NCBI RefSeq assembly: GCF_017592555.1
Contig: NZ_JAGFNS010000023.1
Span: 81,188-145,187 of the forward strand
Reading direction: 5' to 3'
DNA length: 64,000 nucleotides
From: Actinoplanes flavus
Lineage (GTDB): Bacteria; Actinomycetota; Actinomycetes; Mycobacteriales; Micromonosporaceae
The notes beneath the pieces were generated by a model. It was not told where the DNA came from. It searched no databases and was given only the letters and a program-made list of their open reading frames with translations. Positions 50,701-58,329 of the stretch are shown piece after piece; the first letter of the stretch is position 1; each line of letters starts with the position of its first letter. The translations under genes were made by a program, and so were the position numbers.

Positions 50701-52786
50701 CCCGCTCGGCCCGGTTGTACTCGTCGGTCACCCACTCGGGCAGGCCGGCCACGTAGTCACCGACCGCGACGATCGTGCCGATCACGCCCTCGTGACGCTC
50801 GCTGATCCAGCGTCCGACCCGGTCGAGCGAGTCGTGGAAGTCTTGCGAGAGCCGGGCCAGCCCGGCCTCCCAGCGCGCGATGGCCGTCCGGCTGAGCGGC
50901 TCGAGCAGCTGGTCGACCTGCCGCTGGGCGTCGTCGAAGATCTGCTGGGCGTGCCGCGACACCGACTCGCGGGTCTGTTCCTCGGTGCCGACCATCCCGG
51001 TCTGCCCGGCGTGGACCGCGGTGACGGTGCCGGACCGGGCGGCCCGCATCGCGGCGACGGCCTGGAGCTGGAGCTGCGCCATGTCGGCCTGCGCCGAGTC
51101 GATGGCCTGCTGCTGCTCGGCCTGAATCTGCTGCGGTGTGCGCTGCGCCACCTCGCCGAGCCCGGTCCGCGCGTCTCTGGCCTGCGCGAACGGCCCGTCC
51201 GGGATCTCCCGGGTCACCGGGGTGTCGATGCCGGAGTCGGTGATCCGCTGGTCGGCGGCGGCGACATCGGCGTCGAGCGAGGTGTTCTCCGGCGGGATCG
51301 GGTCGGGCGCGGCCGAGGCCGCGTCCACGCCCATGCCGGTCGATGTCGCGGCCGGCTGCGCGATCGGGGCCGGGGTCAGTGCCGGGGCGCCGGCCGGTGG
51401 CGTGGCCATCGCGTCGTACGCGCCGCTGACCTGGTCGACCTCGCCCTGGACCGAGCCGGTGACGGTGGCGCCGGCGTCCTGCGCCGCACGCGTGGGATCG
51501 GTCTTGAGCAGCTCGTCCTCGTCCTCGGGGCGGTTCTCGCGGATCGCGGTGCGGATGCGGTCGACCAGTGCGACGATCTCCGGGCTGGGCGCCGGGCGCT
51601 CCCCCAGTTCGGCGGCGAGTTCCTGGTGAGCCCGCGCGGCGGTCTCGGCGGCCGGCTCGGTGACGGCGCCGCGCGAGTCGGTGACGTCGGCGTCGGCTGA
51701 CGGCAGGTCGCCGGCCGAGCGGGCGGCACCGCCGGCACCGGTCCGGACGCCGCCACCGCGCGCCGCGGCGGCGGGGGTCAGGTCGCTCGGCGGCTCCGGC
51801 ATGATCAGCTCGACCGGTGGGTGCGTCCTGGCGGGAGCCTCCGCGGCGGCGAGGGCCACGTCCGGAGCCGGCGTGATCGTCTCCGGAGCCGGCGCGGCTG
51901 GTTCCTCCGCCGGCTCCTGCGCGGCCGGGGCGGGAACCGGCTCGGCCGCGGGCTGAGGTGCGGGCTCCGGCAGGCTCGGTGCCGGCGCCCCGGAAGCCGG
52001 CGCCGAGGCCGGGGACGGCGCAGGCGGTCGCGGCACGACGGGCTCGCCCGTCACCGCGCCCACGAGACCGGCGAGGGCCGCCCGGACCGCGGCGTCGAGC
52101 ACGCGGAGGGTGTCCGGGCTGTCGACGCCGTAGATGCCCGGTGCGAAGAACAGGTCGTCGTCCGTCACGAACGCCGGGGCGCCGGCCAGTGGGACTCCCG
52201 CGTGCACGCGCAGCCGCGACGTGTCCACGTTCAGCAGTCCCCGGTAGACCTCGGCGAGGCGCGGGCTGAGCGGCTCACCGTCGGGAACCGCACCGGCCGG
52301 CAGGTGGATGTCGACACGCGGGCCGTCCCGCCGCGCGTGCGTCCCCTCGCGCGGAATCCACGTGACGTCGCCGGGCAGGGACCGCAGGTCCATCGCGACG
52401 GCCGTGCCGCGCAGGGTGATCGCCGGCCCGGTGAGCGCGGCCCGGGGGCTCCAGCCCTCGACCCGCCAGCTGACCGTGCCGAGGTCGAGGCCGAGCAACC
52501 GCACCCGGGCGCGCATCTCGACGGTGCCGTCCAGCGAGCCGTCCTGGCGGAAGCCGGCCCGGCCGGTGAGGTCCGCGAACGGTACCCGGCCGCTGAGCAC
52601 GACCTGGCCGCCGGTCAGGCCCCACTCGCCCTGGACCGCCCGCAGGCCACCGGCGGTGACATCGGCGAGATCCACCACCGTCGCCCGCGCCGATGGGCGC
52701 GGCACGCTGGTCAGCAATCGTTGCGCGTCGGCGGCGCTGCGGGTGGCCGGCGCCGGCTCCGGACCGGCCCGGACGGCGGCGGTCAC
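47795..52786 (-). CDS. Very large modular eCIS-associated protein (candidate cargo/effector)
   Basis: A 1663-residue protein. Residues 1-235 are beta-rich (VVLSGRVPFADLTGRAGFRQ). About 240-400 is a Pro/Ala/Glu linker. About 400-830 is helical with Gln-rich coiled coils. About 850-1130 is an amphipathic/hydrophobic block (FALQLMGITWARVREILIRH, GMLNPVGAVAQAIDLIYQV, LIPPVIDFLAGLLHLGGLPG) that I recall from large putative toxins encoded in eCIS loci. After LGIGGEEGDG, a 520-residue C-terminal domain holds VEPAHHEWITTGFIPRVIE near 1469, a possible His-rich active site. The usual DUF4157 metalloprotease-like head is not seen. Starts at a GTG coupled to the ATPase stop. Confidence 0.75.
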   Translation of the reverse strand: MTAAVRAGPEPAPATRSAADAQRLLTSVPRPSARATVVDLADVTAGGLRAVQGEWGLTGGQVVLSGRVPFADLTGRAGFRQDGSLDGTVEMRARVRLLGLDLGTVSWRVEGWSPRAALTGPAITLRGTAVAMDLRSLPGDVTWIPREGTHARRDGPRVDIHLPAGAVPDGEPLSPRLAEVYRGLLNVDTSRLRVHAGVPLAGAPAFVTDDDLFFAPGIYGVDSPDTLRVLDAAVRAALAGLVGAVTGEPVVPRPPAPSPASAPASGAPAPSLPEPAPQPAAEPVPAPAAQEPAEEPAAPAPETITPAPDVALAAAEAPARTHPPVELIMPEPPSDLTPAAAARGGGVRTGAGGAARSAGDLPSADADVTDSRGAVTEPAAETAARAHQELAAELGERPAPSPEIVALVDRIRTAIRENRPEDEDELLKTDPTRAAQDAGATVTGSVQGEVDQVSGAYDAMATPPAGAPALTPAPIAQPAATSTGMGVDAASAAPDPIPPENTSLDADVAAADQRITDSGIDTPVTREIPDGPFAQARDARTGLGEVAQRTPQQIQAEQQQAIDSAQADMAQLQLQAVAAMRAARSGTVTAVHAGQTGMVGTEEQTRESVSRHAQQIFDDAQRQVDQLLEPLSRTAIARWEAGLARLSQDFHDSLDRVGRWISERHEGVIGTIVAVGDYVAGLPEWVTDEYNRAERAFGDGVGELLLDISSDVNGVLAAAQALIRHARTEIDTAFQQMEAEFPEWAAQERARFGGMLDGLSRRVTDAQTSFVKDVSQRAITAVNEVHAEAQARRDEAGGLIGQVIAAIEEFIDDPVRAIINGLLRLVGIPPAAFWALIARIEQVVSDIADDPENFINNLVAGVRQGFQQFFDNFGTHVLHGFWDWLFSGLQTRIPMPRDFSAGSLFTFALQLMGITWARVREILIRHIGPTAVEVIEAAWQLISVLIEKGPQGLVELIKEQLTPENIVDTILEAAVEYLVETLIQQVVVRVVGMLNPVGAVAQAIDLIYQVCAWIFRNAARVFRFVEAVVTGMADVVAGNIGGLARAVERALASLIPPVIDFLAGLLHLGGLPGEVADVITRLQTVVYRVLDRVIGFLAERGRALLRRLGIGGEEGDGHNDDDELGTTVRFSAAHESHRTWIDRAGNDATLMVASAPTAIRDKIGEWRGKLSGMESAEDRTAAEAELDELDAMLTSLDADADALAAAFEQAGRNPTDATEPPDDNSLEGRQRSLAGLLRAVFELFEERDPAVYLRDIAANIQGHGASYATTVKDQWESTVTRPMLVPDGTTSLWSRALLDEASGASYLGRSSTHQQLLPWFLVGSQSNPRSAASGTFRNHAFETDSPDPAHTVRSEFIRALGDDAVTRMKRHGLDVVKPDENAALREQIQTMSFITAGGRWGAFSGIPGDAVNPLIKSAITVAGGIGTFLRQMVSPGTSGGVTWSQFLAVWNASAATKNYVKGLFRNVEPAHHEWITTGFIPRVIETAINAASTGDIRNGLRWITAQNTLRSPTRYVLHPPIISRSRAARGTRSEDSTVTSVRMSGHIGAFRRLDDPSEMTGTIGTEAFHDWLRAEFTAHNGLGPLGYIRHLQSQLPGRVWDGRIEAIPASALDLPVGMLFRLESGEDRELTVGRLALQQRMNWLRIQENFAEAYAATESDGAG

Positions 52787-54093
52787 CGGGGCACCGTCCG
52801 GCCGGCCTTCTCGTACTGCCGGCGGATCCCGGTCAGCAGGTGCTCCTGGGTGACGACCCGGCCGTCGGCGGCGGCGAGGTAGGCGGCGTCCAGGGTGGCG
52901 TCGCGAATCTGGGCGCCGGTCAACGGATAGCGCTGCGCCAGTTCGGCCAGGTCGGCGCCGCTGTCCATCGGCAGAGCGGACGGGGCCACGGCGGCCCAGA
53001 GCCGTTGCCGTTCACCCGGTCCGGGCTCGGGGAACTCGACCACCACGTGGATGCGGCGCAGGAAGGCCGTGTCGATGTTGGCGATCAGGTTGGTGGTCAG
53101 GACCACGATCCCGGTGTGCTGCTCCACCCGGGACAGCAGATACGAGACCTCCTGGTTGGCGTAGCGGTCGTGGGCGTCACCGACCTCGGTGCGTACGCCG
53201 AAGATCGCGTCGGCCTCGTCGAACACCAGGATGCACCGCTCCCGCGCGGCCCGGTCGAAGACCTTGGCGAGCGCCTTCTCGGTCTCCCCGATGTACTTGG
53301 AGACCAGGGCGGACAGATCGATCAGGTACGCGGGCAGCCCGACCGACGCCGCCAGCACCGCCGCGGTCATCGTCTTGCCGGTGCCGGGCGGACCGTGCAG
53401 CAGCGCGATCAGCCCGGCCGCGTTGTCGTGGTGCGCCCCGAAGCCCCACTCGTCGACCACGGTGCCGTGGTGCCGGATCCGTGACTGCAGCTCGTCGATC
53501 CGGGTCCGGGCCGCCGCCGGGAGCACCACGCCGGACAGCGTGTGCACGGTCTGCAACCGGCGGGCCGGGAAGTCGGCCGAGGCGGCCGGTTCCTGCGGCG
53601 GCAGGCCCAGAAGCCAGGTGACCAGCGCCGGATTCGGCCGCAGGGTGCCGGACAGGTCGTCGGGCGGATCGAGGGTGAGCATGCCGGTGGCGCGCAGCTT
53701 GCCGTGCGCGGAGAGCATCACGGTCGCGTCGAGCCGGCCGCGGAACGACCGGGCCGCGATCGTCCGCGCCACCTCGCCGGTCAGCGCCGTCACCCCGGGC
53801 CGGTCGGTCAGCGCGCCGTAGAGTGCGGTGAACCGCTCGTCGACGTACGGCGCGACGGCGGCCAGCAGCACGACGGTCTCGGCGGCGGTGAGGTCGGCGG
53901 TCGTGGCGATCTCGGCGAGCGGCCCGGCCCCGTCGAAGCGGGACCGGTCGGGCAGCCCCTCGCCCGCGTCCTCGATGCCGAGCGGGCGGGTGGCCACGGC
54001 GTCCCCTCGTTCCTCGATGCGTACCCGGACCAGCGCTTCGAGCATCTCCAGGGCGGCGCGCAACTCGCGGACCGGCCGGGGCGCCGCCGTCAC
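52783..54093 (-). CDS. AAA+ ATPase of the contractile injection system
   Basis: A 436-residue ATPase from a GTG overlapping the previous stop. The N-terminal domain (TTADLTAAETVVLLAAVAPY, then VDERFTALYGALTDRPG) precedes one AAA+ module. Walker A is GPPGTGKTMTAAVLAA near residue 234, Walker B is CILVFDEADAIFG, sensor 1 is VVLTTNLIANID, and the Arg finger is FLRRIHVVVEFP. Such an ATPase is conserved in eCIS loci (Afp15/Pvc15-like) and is thought to help load cargo or assemble particles. Its position directly before the large protein supports cargo handling. Confidence 0.93.
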   Translation of the reverse strand: MTAAPRPVRELRAALEMLEALVRVRIEERGDAVATRPLGIEDAGEGLPDRSRFDGAGPLAEIATTADLTAAETVVLLAAVAPYVDERFTALYGALTDRPGVTALTGEVARTIAARSFRGRLDATVMLSAHGKLRATGMLTLDPPDDLSGTLRPNPALVTWLLGLPPQEPAASADFPARRLQTVHTLSGVVLPAAARTRIDELQSRIRHHGTVVDEWGFGAHHDNAAGLIALLHGPPGTGKTMTAAVLAASVGLPAYLIDLSALVSKYIGETEKALAKVFDRAARERCILVFDEADAIFGVRTEVGDAHDRYANQEVSYLLSRVEQHTGIVVLTTNLIANIDTAFLRRIHVVVEFPEPGPGERQRLWAAVAPSALPMDSGADLAELAQRYPLTGAQIRDATLDAAYLAAADGRVVTQEHLLTGIRRQYEKAGRTVPR

Positions 54094-55301
54094 GGCCGGA
54101 ACCTCACCGACAGCGGCCGCGACCAGGGCAGCCGCAGCAGCCCGACCGGATAGGGCAGGCGCGGGAACACCACGTCGAGCGGGTGGGTGGCGGCGAGCAG
54201 CGACACCGGGTCGCGGTCGGTGTCGACCAGGCCGCGCCGGGCGATCCAGGCGCCGCGGATGAACGCCGGGGTGGAGCGCTCGAAGCCGGGGATCAGCGCG
54301 GTGAACGAGGTGAGCACGCCGAGCGCGGACCGCGCCACCTCGGGAGCGTGGGGCAGTGGGTGCCGCCGGCGCGGACCGGCGGAGATCGGGGCGGGCCGGC
54401 CGGCGAGCAGTCGTACCAGCGGGTCGTCGGCGAGGGTGGGATCGTCCGGGTCGACGACGGCCGCGAGCGCCGCCTCGCGGACGTCGAGCGGGTCCAGGTC
54501 GGGGTGCAGCTCCTCGGCGCGCCGGCAGTGCTCGGCAAGCCACGGGTAGAGCAGCACGACGCCGGCCGCCCGGGTCACGGTGGCCAGGTCGACCACGGTG
54601 GCGTGCGGGGCGACGAGACCGGCCAGGCCGGCGAGGGCGGCGAGCACCTCGCCCTCGCGCCGGGGCCGGTCACCGGGCGTGGGAGCAGAGGTGGGCTCGG
54701 CGTCAAGGGGCGCCGCCGGCGTGGGCGCCGGTGGATGGCCGCCGCCTGCCGGCTGGCCGCCGCCGGCAGCTGGGGGCCGGTCCGGGTCGGGCGGCACGCC
54801 GAGAGCGCGACCCAGCCCGGTCATCAGCTTCGCCCATTCCGGTGGATCGGCCAGGGCCGCGACGGCCCGCGCGGACGCGGCGTCGGCCAAGGTCAGCAGG
54901 ACCCGCGGCAGCGCAGCGGGCTCGCGGTGACCGCCGGCCCCACCGGCAGCGGCGGTGGCGAGCCAGACTCGGGCCGCGGCGAGCACCGCCGGCGCCCCGG
55001 TTCCCGGCAGCGGCGCGTCGCCGGTGACCGGTGTGGCCGGCGTGACCGGGCGGCGGATCCGGCCGCCGCACGCGGCCAGCACGCGGGCCCGGATGGCGTC
55101 GGCCCACAGCACCGCCAGCGTCTCGTCGTCGCAACCGTCGACGTCGGCCGTGAGCCGCACCTCGACCCGGTCGAGGACGACGTCGCCCACATCGGCCAGG
55201 GCGCGGTCCAGCGCGGCGGGGAGCATCCGGGCCGCCACTCGCGCCAGCCGGCCCGCGTGCGGGCCGCGGATCCGCAGGATGCCGACGGCGACGTCGGTCA
55301 T
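54090..55301 (-). CDS. Contractile injection system tape-measure-type protein
   Basis: A 403-residue protein matching the CIS tape-measure family by layout. A variable N-terminal part and a Pro/Gly linker (about 180-230) come first. Then follow VVLLYPWLAEHCRRAEELHP and REAALAAVVDPDD, and a C-terminus of LDVVFPRLPYPVGLLRLPWS preceding PLSVRF. The ordered helices would set tube length. The gene is coupled to both neighbours by four-base overlaps. The name rests on remembered family pattern and synteny with the AAA+ gene. Confidence 0.75.
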   Translation of the reverse strand: MTDVAVGILRIRGPHAGRLARVAARMLPAALDRALADVGDVVLDRVEVRLTADVDGCDDETLAVLWADAIRARVLAACGGRIRRPVTPATPVTGDAPLPGTGAPAVLAAARVWLATAAAGGAGGHREPAALPRVLLTLADAASARAVAALADPPEWAKLMTGLGRALGVPPDPDRPPAAGGGQPAGGGHPPAPTPAAPLDAEPTSAPTPGDRPRREGEVLAALAGLAGLVAPHATVVDLATVTRAAGVVLLYPWLAEHCRRAEELHPDLDPLDVREAALAAVVDPDDPTLADDPLVRLLAGRPAPISAGPRRRHPLPHAPEVARSALGVLTSFTALIPGFERSTPAFIRGAWIARRGLVDTDRDPVSLLAATHPLDVVFPRLPYPVGLLRLPWSRPLSVRFRP

Positions 55302-57469
55302 CCCAGCAGCCCGGACAGCTGCCGCAACTGCGCGTCGAGCCGTTCGCCGAATTCGGCGCCGGCCCCGGAGACCTTGACCATCTCGCTCACCGTGCCCAGC
55401 AGTTCGAGCGTCGCGGCGCTGATGACCTGCGGGTTGTCGGTGGCGATCGCGGCCGAGAGCCGGGCCTGCGAGCGCTCGGCCGCGGCCGTACGCTCACGCA
55501 GGTCCCTGTTGGTGGCGCTGAGCTGCCGCATGGCGACGATGGTGGCCTCGGTGAAATCGGCGATGCCCTTGCCGACGGTGGCGCTGACGCCGGCGATGGA
55601 CTTCCCGCCGACCTGGATCTTCTCCAGGAGCTGCACCTTGGCCTCCACGCTGGCGATGCGCTCCGCGTGCTTGGAGACCTCGTTGACCTTCGACTCGACC
55701 CCGGAGATCCGCTCGCCGTGCTTGGACACCTCCTTGACCGTGGATTCGACGCCGGCTATCCGCTCGCCGTGGCCGGCCACCTCGCCGAGCCGGGACTCCA
55801 TCGTGGCGATGCGCTCACCGTGCCCGCTGAACTCGTCGTACTTCGATTCGACGGTGCCGATCCGGGCGCCGAAGCCGCCCTGATCGAAGGCGCCGCCCTT
55901 GTACGCGTTGAAGTCCGTACGCAGTTGGCCGAGGTTGGTCCCGAGGCCGTCGAGGCCGGTCTGCAGGGTGGCGAAGCGGGTCTCCACGGTGTTGCCGATG
56001 GCGCGCAGCTCGTTCGCGGCCGCCTTCGCCTCGGCGACGGCGCCGAGGGCCGCGGGCAGCGCGGATCCGACGTCGCGGGTGTTGCGTACCGCCGCCACCC
56101 GCCCGGTGGCCACCACCGTCCCGGCGGAGTTCACGGTGAGCACGAGCGTGTCCGAGGGGCTGAAGCCACCCGCCGGCAGGTAGCCGGCGATCCGGCCCTC
56201 CTCACCGGTGTTGATGATCTTGATGTCGGCGACCCCGCGCCTGCTCTCGATCTCGGTGACGAGCAGACCCTTGACCGCGTCGCCCGGATAGCCCACGTAC
56301 CCGCTGACACCGATGACGCCGTCGGCGAAATGGTTCCACCCCTCGGTGTCGTACACGACCCAGGGTGTGTCCCAGTGGGTGTCCGGCGGATTCCAGACCG
56401 GTGCCAGCGGGTCGTCGATGAACACGTTGCGCCAGCGGTCGGGGATCTCCCGCGGCGGCATGTAGACGTGTATGCATTTCCCGCCGATGAGGATCGAGCC
56501 CTCGGGACAGAACCTCACCGGCGGCAGCGTGCCACCGCCGGAGGGCGGCGGCTCCGGCGGCGCGTACCCGGCCAGCAGGGCCTCGAGTTCCGAGCGGTAC
56601 CGGCCGGCGGGGTCGGTACAGGTGCCGCCCAGGAACGCCTCGGTCAGCCCGCGCGGCGGCTCCCAGGCGTGCCGGTACCGGCAGTCGAACACCCAGTCGC
56701 CGCCGACCTGGCTCAGCCAGCCGAGGACGACGCCGGGGCTGGTGGTGCGGTCGCCGGAGAGCCGCAGCAGGGCCTCGACCCGCAGCAGGTCGAGCGTCGC
56801 GAAGAGCACCATGTTGAGCCAGCCGGCCTTGTAGCCCTTGGCGCCCGCCAGGTCGGCGGAGGCGATGGAGGTGGCCTGCAACCTGGCGATGAGCGCGGTG
56901 GCGACCAGCGGGCTGGCGCCGTTGGTAAGCCGGGTCGCGATCGCATCGCGCAGGGTGTTGTACGAGTTGACCGGCGTCGAGTCCAGGTTGAGCGCGAGGG
57001 GTTGCACGCTGAGCAGCGGGTCGGCCGGGAAGTCCATCCGGGTGCCGGACACCCGCCCGGCGACGGTACGCAGGACGACGCCCCGGATGTGCAGCTCGGC
57101 GTGATCGGCGCAGCCCGCCTCACCGCAGTCGGGGACCGGCTCGACGGTGTCGCTGGCCTCCAGCACGACGCTGAAGCCGCCCGGGGCGGTCGAGATGAAG
57201 TCGTACGAGGGCGTCATGGCCGCCGGGGGCAGCGGGACGGACCCGGCCGCCGGCATCGGCAGCGGCTCACCGGTCTGGTCGATCGCGAGACCGGGCTGGA
57301 TCGTCAGCGCCGATCCCGAGACGACACCGCCGAGGCCGACGTTGACGCCGAAGCCGACCGTACGTCCGACGAGCCGGTCCCGGTGGTGTTCGTGCGCCCG
57401 CAGCAGGTTCAGGTCGGCCGCGGTCAGGGTCTGGCCGCTCGCGAAGACGGGGTACTGGTTGTCGGACAT
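55298..57469 (-). CDS. eCIS fibre-like/baseplate-attached protein with coiled-coil repeats
   Basis: A 723-residue protein from the ATG at 57469 with GGAG ahead. Its N-terminal region (FASGQTLTAADLNLLRAHEH, then GFGVNVGLGGVV) resembles phage baseplate or fibre anchoring segments. The middle holds a Cys-rich part (RFCPEGSILIGGKCIHVYMP). Residues 533-617 are five 17-residue repeats such as HGERIAGVESTVKEVSK, predicted coiled coil, followed by a helical C-terminus. It probably trimerises as a fibre or spacer and may help target recognition. It has no similarity I recognise to known receptor-binding tips. Confidence 0.7.
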   Translation of the reverse strand: MSDNQYPVFASGQTLTAADLNLLRAHEHHRDRLVGRTVGFGVNVGLGGVVSGSALTIQPGLAIDQTGEPLPMPAAGSVPLPPAAMTPSYDFISTAPGGFSVVLEASDTVEPVPDCGEAGCADHAELHIRGVVLRTVAGRVSGTRMDFPADPLLSVQPLALNLDSTPVNSYNTLRDAIATRLTNGASPLVATALIARLQATSIASADLAGAKGYKAGWLNMVLFATLDLLRVEALLRLSGDRTTSPGVVLGWLSQVGGDWVFDCRYRHAWEPPRGLTEAFLGGTCTDPAGRYRSELEALLAGYAPPEPPPSGGGTLPPVRFCPEGSILIGGKCIHVYMPPREIPDRWRNVFIDDPLAPVWNPPDTHWDTPWVVYDTEGWNHFADGVIGVSGYVGYPGDAVKGLLVTEIESRRGVADIKIINTGEEGRIAGYLPAGGFSPSDTLVLTVNSAGTVVATGRVAAVRNTRDVGSALPAALGAVAEAKAAANELRAIGNTVETRFATLQTGLDGLGTNLGQLRTDFNAYKGGAFDQGGFGARIGTVESKYDEFSGHGERIATMESRLGEVAGHGERIAGVESTVKEVSKHGERISGVESKVNEVSKHAERIASVEAKVQLLEKIQVGGKSIAGVSATVGKGIADFTEATIVAMRQLSATNRDLRERTAAAERSQARLSAAIATDNPQVISAATLELLGTVSEMVKVSGAGAEFGERLDAQLRQLSGLLG
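55619..55873 (-). repeat. Five 51-bp coding repeats (17 residues each)
   Basis: Units read FGARIGTVESKYDEFSG, HGERIATMESRLGEVAG, HGERIAGVESTVKEVSK, HGERISGVESKVNEVSK and HAERIASVEAKVQLLEK. The protein pattern is strongly conserved while bases differ, so the repeat is old and maintained. Confidence 0.85.
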
Positions 57470-57471
57470 GC

Positions 57472-58329
57472 CTACTCTCCCGGCGTGTCGGTGGGCAGGA
57501 GGCCGACATCGAGCCGGTCGATCGGGCGGCCCTCGTCGATGCACTCGTAGATGTGGATGCCGTTGGCGTGGCTGACGGTGGACTTCACGGAGCAGAGCAG
57601 CCCGTTGAGCTCCCTCTGGAAGCCCGCGACGGCCGCCGCGTACGCGGTGACCTGCGGTCCGGTCGGGTTGTCCGGCAAAGTCGGCGGGGTGGCGAACACC
57701 ACGCTCGCGAACAGATCCGGGTCGATGAAGCAGACCCGGATGTCCACGTGCGCCGGCGCGTACCGGTTGACGAAGTCGACGGCCTCCTCGCGCCGGCCCC
57801 ACGACGCGAAATCGGTGCTGCCGGGCACGAACAGCGTCGCCGTGTACGGTCGGGCGGTGATCCCGGCGCCCGGGGCCTTGTAGTGCTCCAGCAGGTAGGG
57901 CAGCCCGGGCGTGGACACCCCGAAGTAGAGCGTGAACCAGCTGAGGAAGCCGCGCGGCGTGCCCCGACGCCGCCACAACCGGGCGGACCGGGCCAGGAAC
58001 TCGCGGCGCCGGGTCAGGCCGGCCTCATCCCGGCCCCAGCTGGCCGGAAACGTGAAGCTCGCCCACGCCGCCACCTGGTCGTAGGTGTCGAGGTACGCGG
58101 CCAGCAGCGCATCGGCGCCGGCGTCGTACGGCAGGCCGGCCGGCCAGCGGAGCACGGCGTCCGGCCCGAACGTCAGCGGCAGGTCCTCCAACCGTTCGAC
58201 GATCGCGTGGTTGAGCTCGTCGGCCAGCCCCAGATAGGCGTCCACCTGCGCGAACGACGCCGCGTCCTCCTGGTACACGGCGGGCAGCTGCGCCGCGAGC
58301 CGCGTGTAGTCCGGGCTACGCATCGCCAC
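57472..58329 (-). CDS. Phage tail protein I-like baseplate component
   Basis: A 285-residue protein. LAAQLPAVYQEDAASFAQVD and LGLADELNHAIVERLEDLPL at the N-terminus and ARLWRRRGTPRGFLSWFTLYFG in the middle match tail protein I/gp7-like wedge components of injection systems. It joins the baseplate to fibres. The start may be the ATG at 58329 or the one at 58323; it overlaps the upstream gene by 14 or 8 bases and ends two bases before the fibre-like gene starts. Confidence 0.85.
   Translation of the reverse strand: MAMRSPDYTRLAAQLPAVYQEDAASFAQVDAYLGLADELNHAIVERLEDLPLTFGPDAVLRWPAGLPYDAGADALLAAYLDTYDQVAAWASFTFPASWGRDEAGLTRRREFLARSARLWRRRGTPRGFLSWFTLYFGVSTPGLPYLLEHYKAPGAGITARPYTATLFVPGSTDFASWGRREEAVDFVNRYAPAHVDIRVCFIDPDLFASVVFATPPTLPDNPTGPQVTAYAAAVAGFQRELNGLLCSVKSTVSHANGIHIYECIDEGRPIDRLDVGLLPTDTPGE

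Noticed and set aside
49538..51700. 720-residue open frame opposite the large eCIS protein
   Set aside because: Asp/Leu/Gly-rich antisense shadow of a helical coding region.
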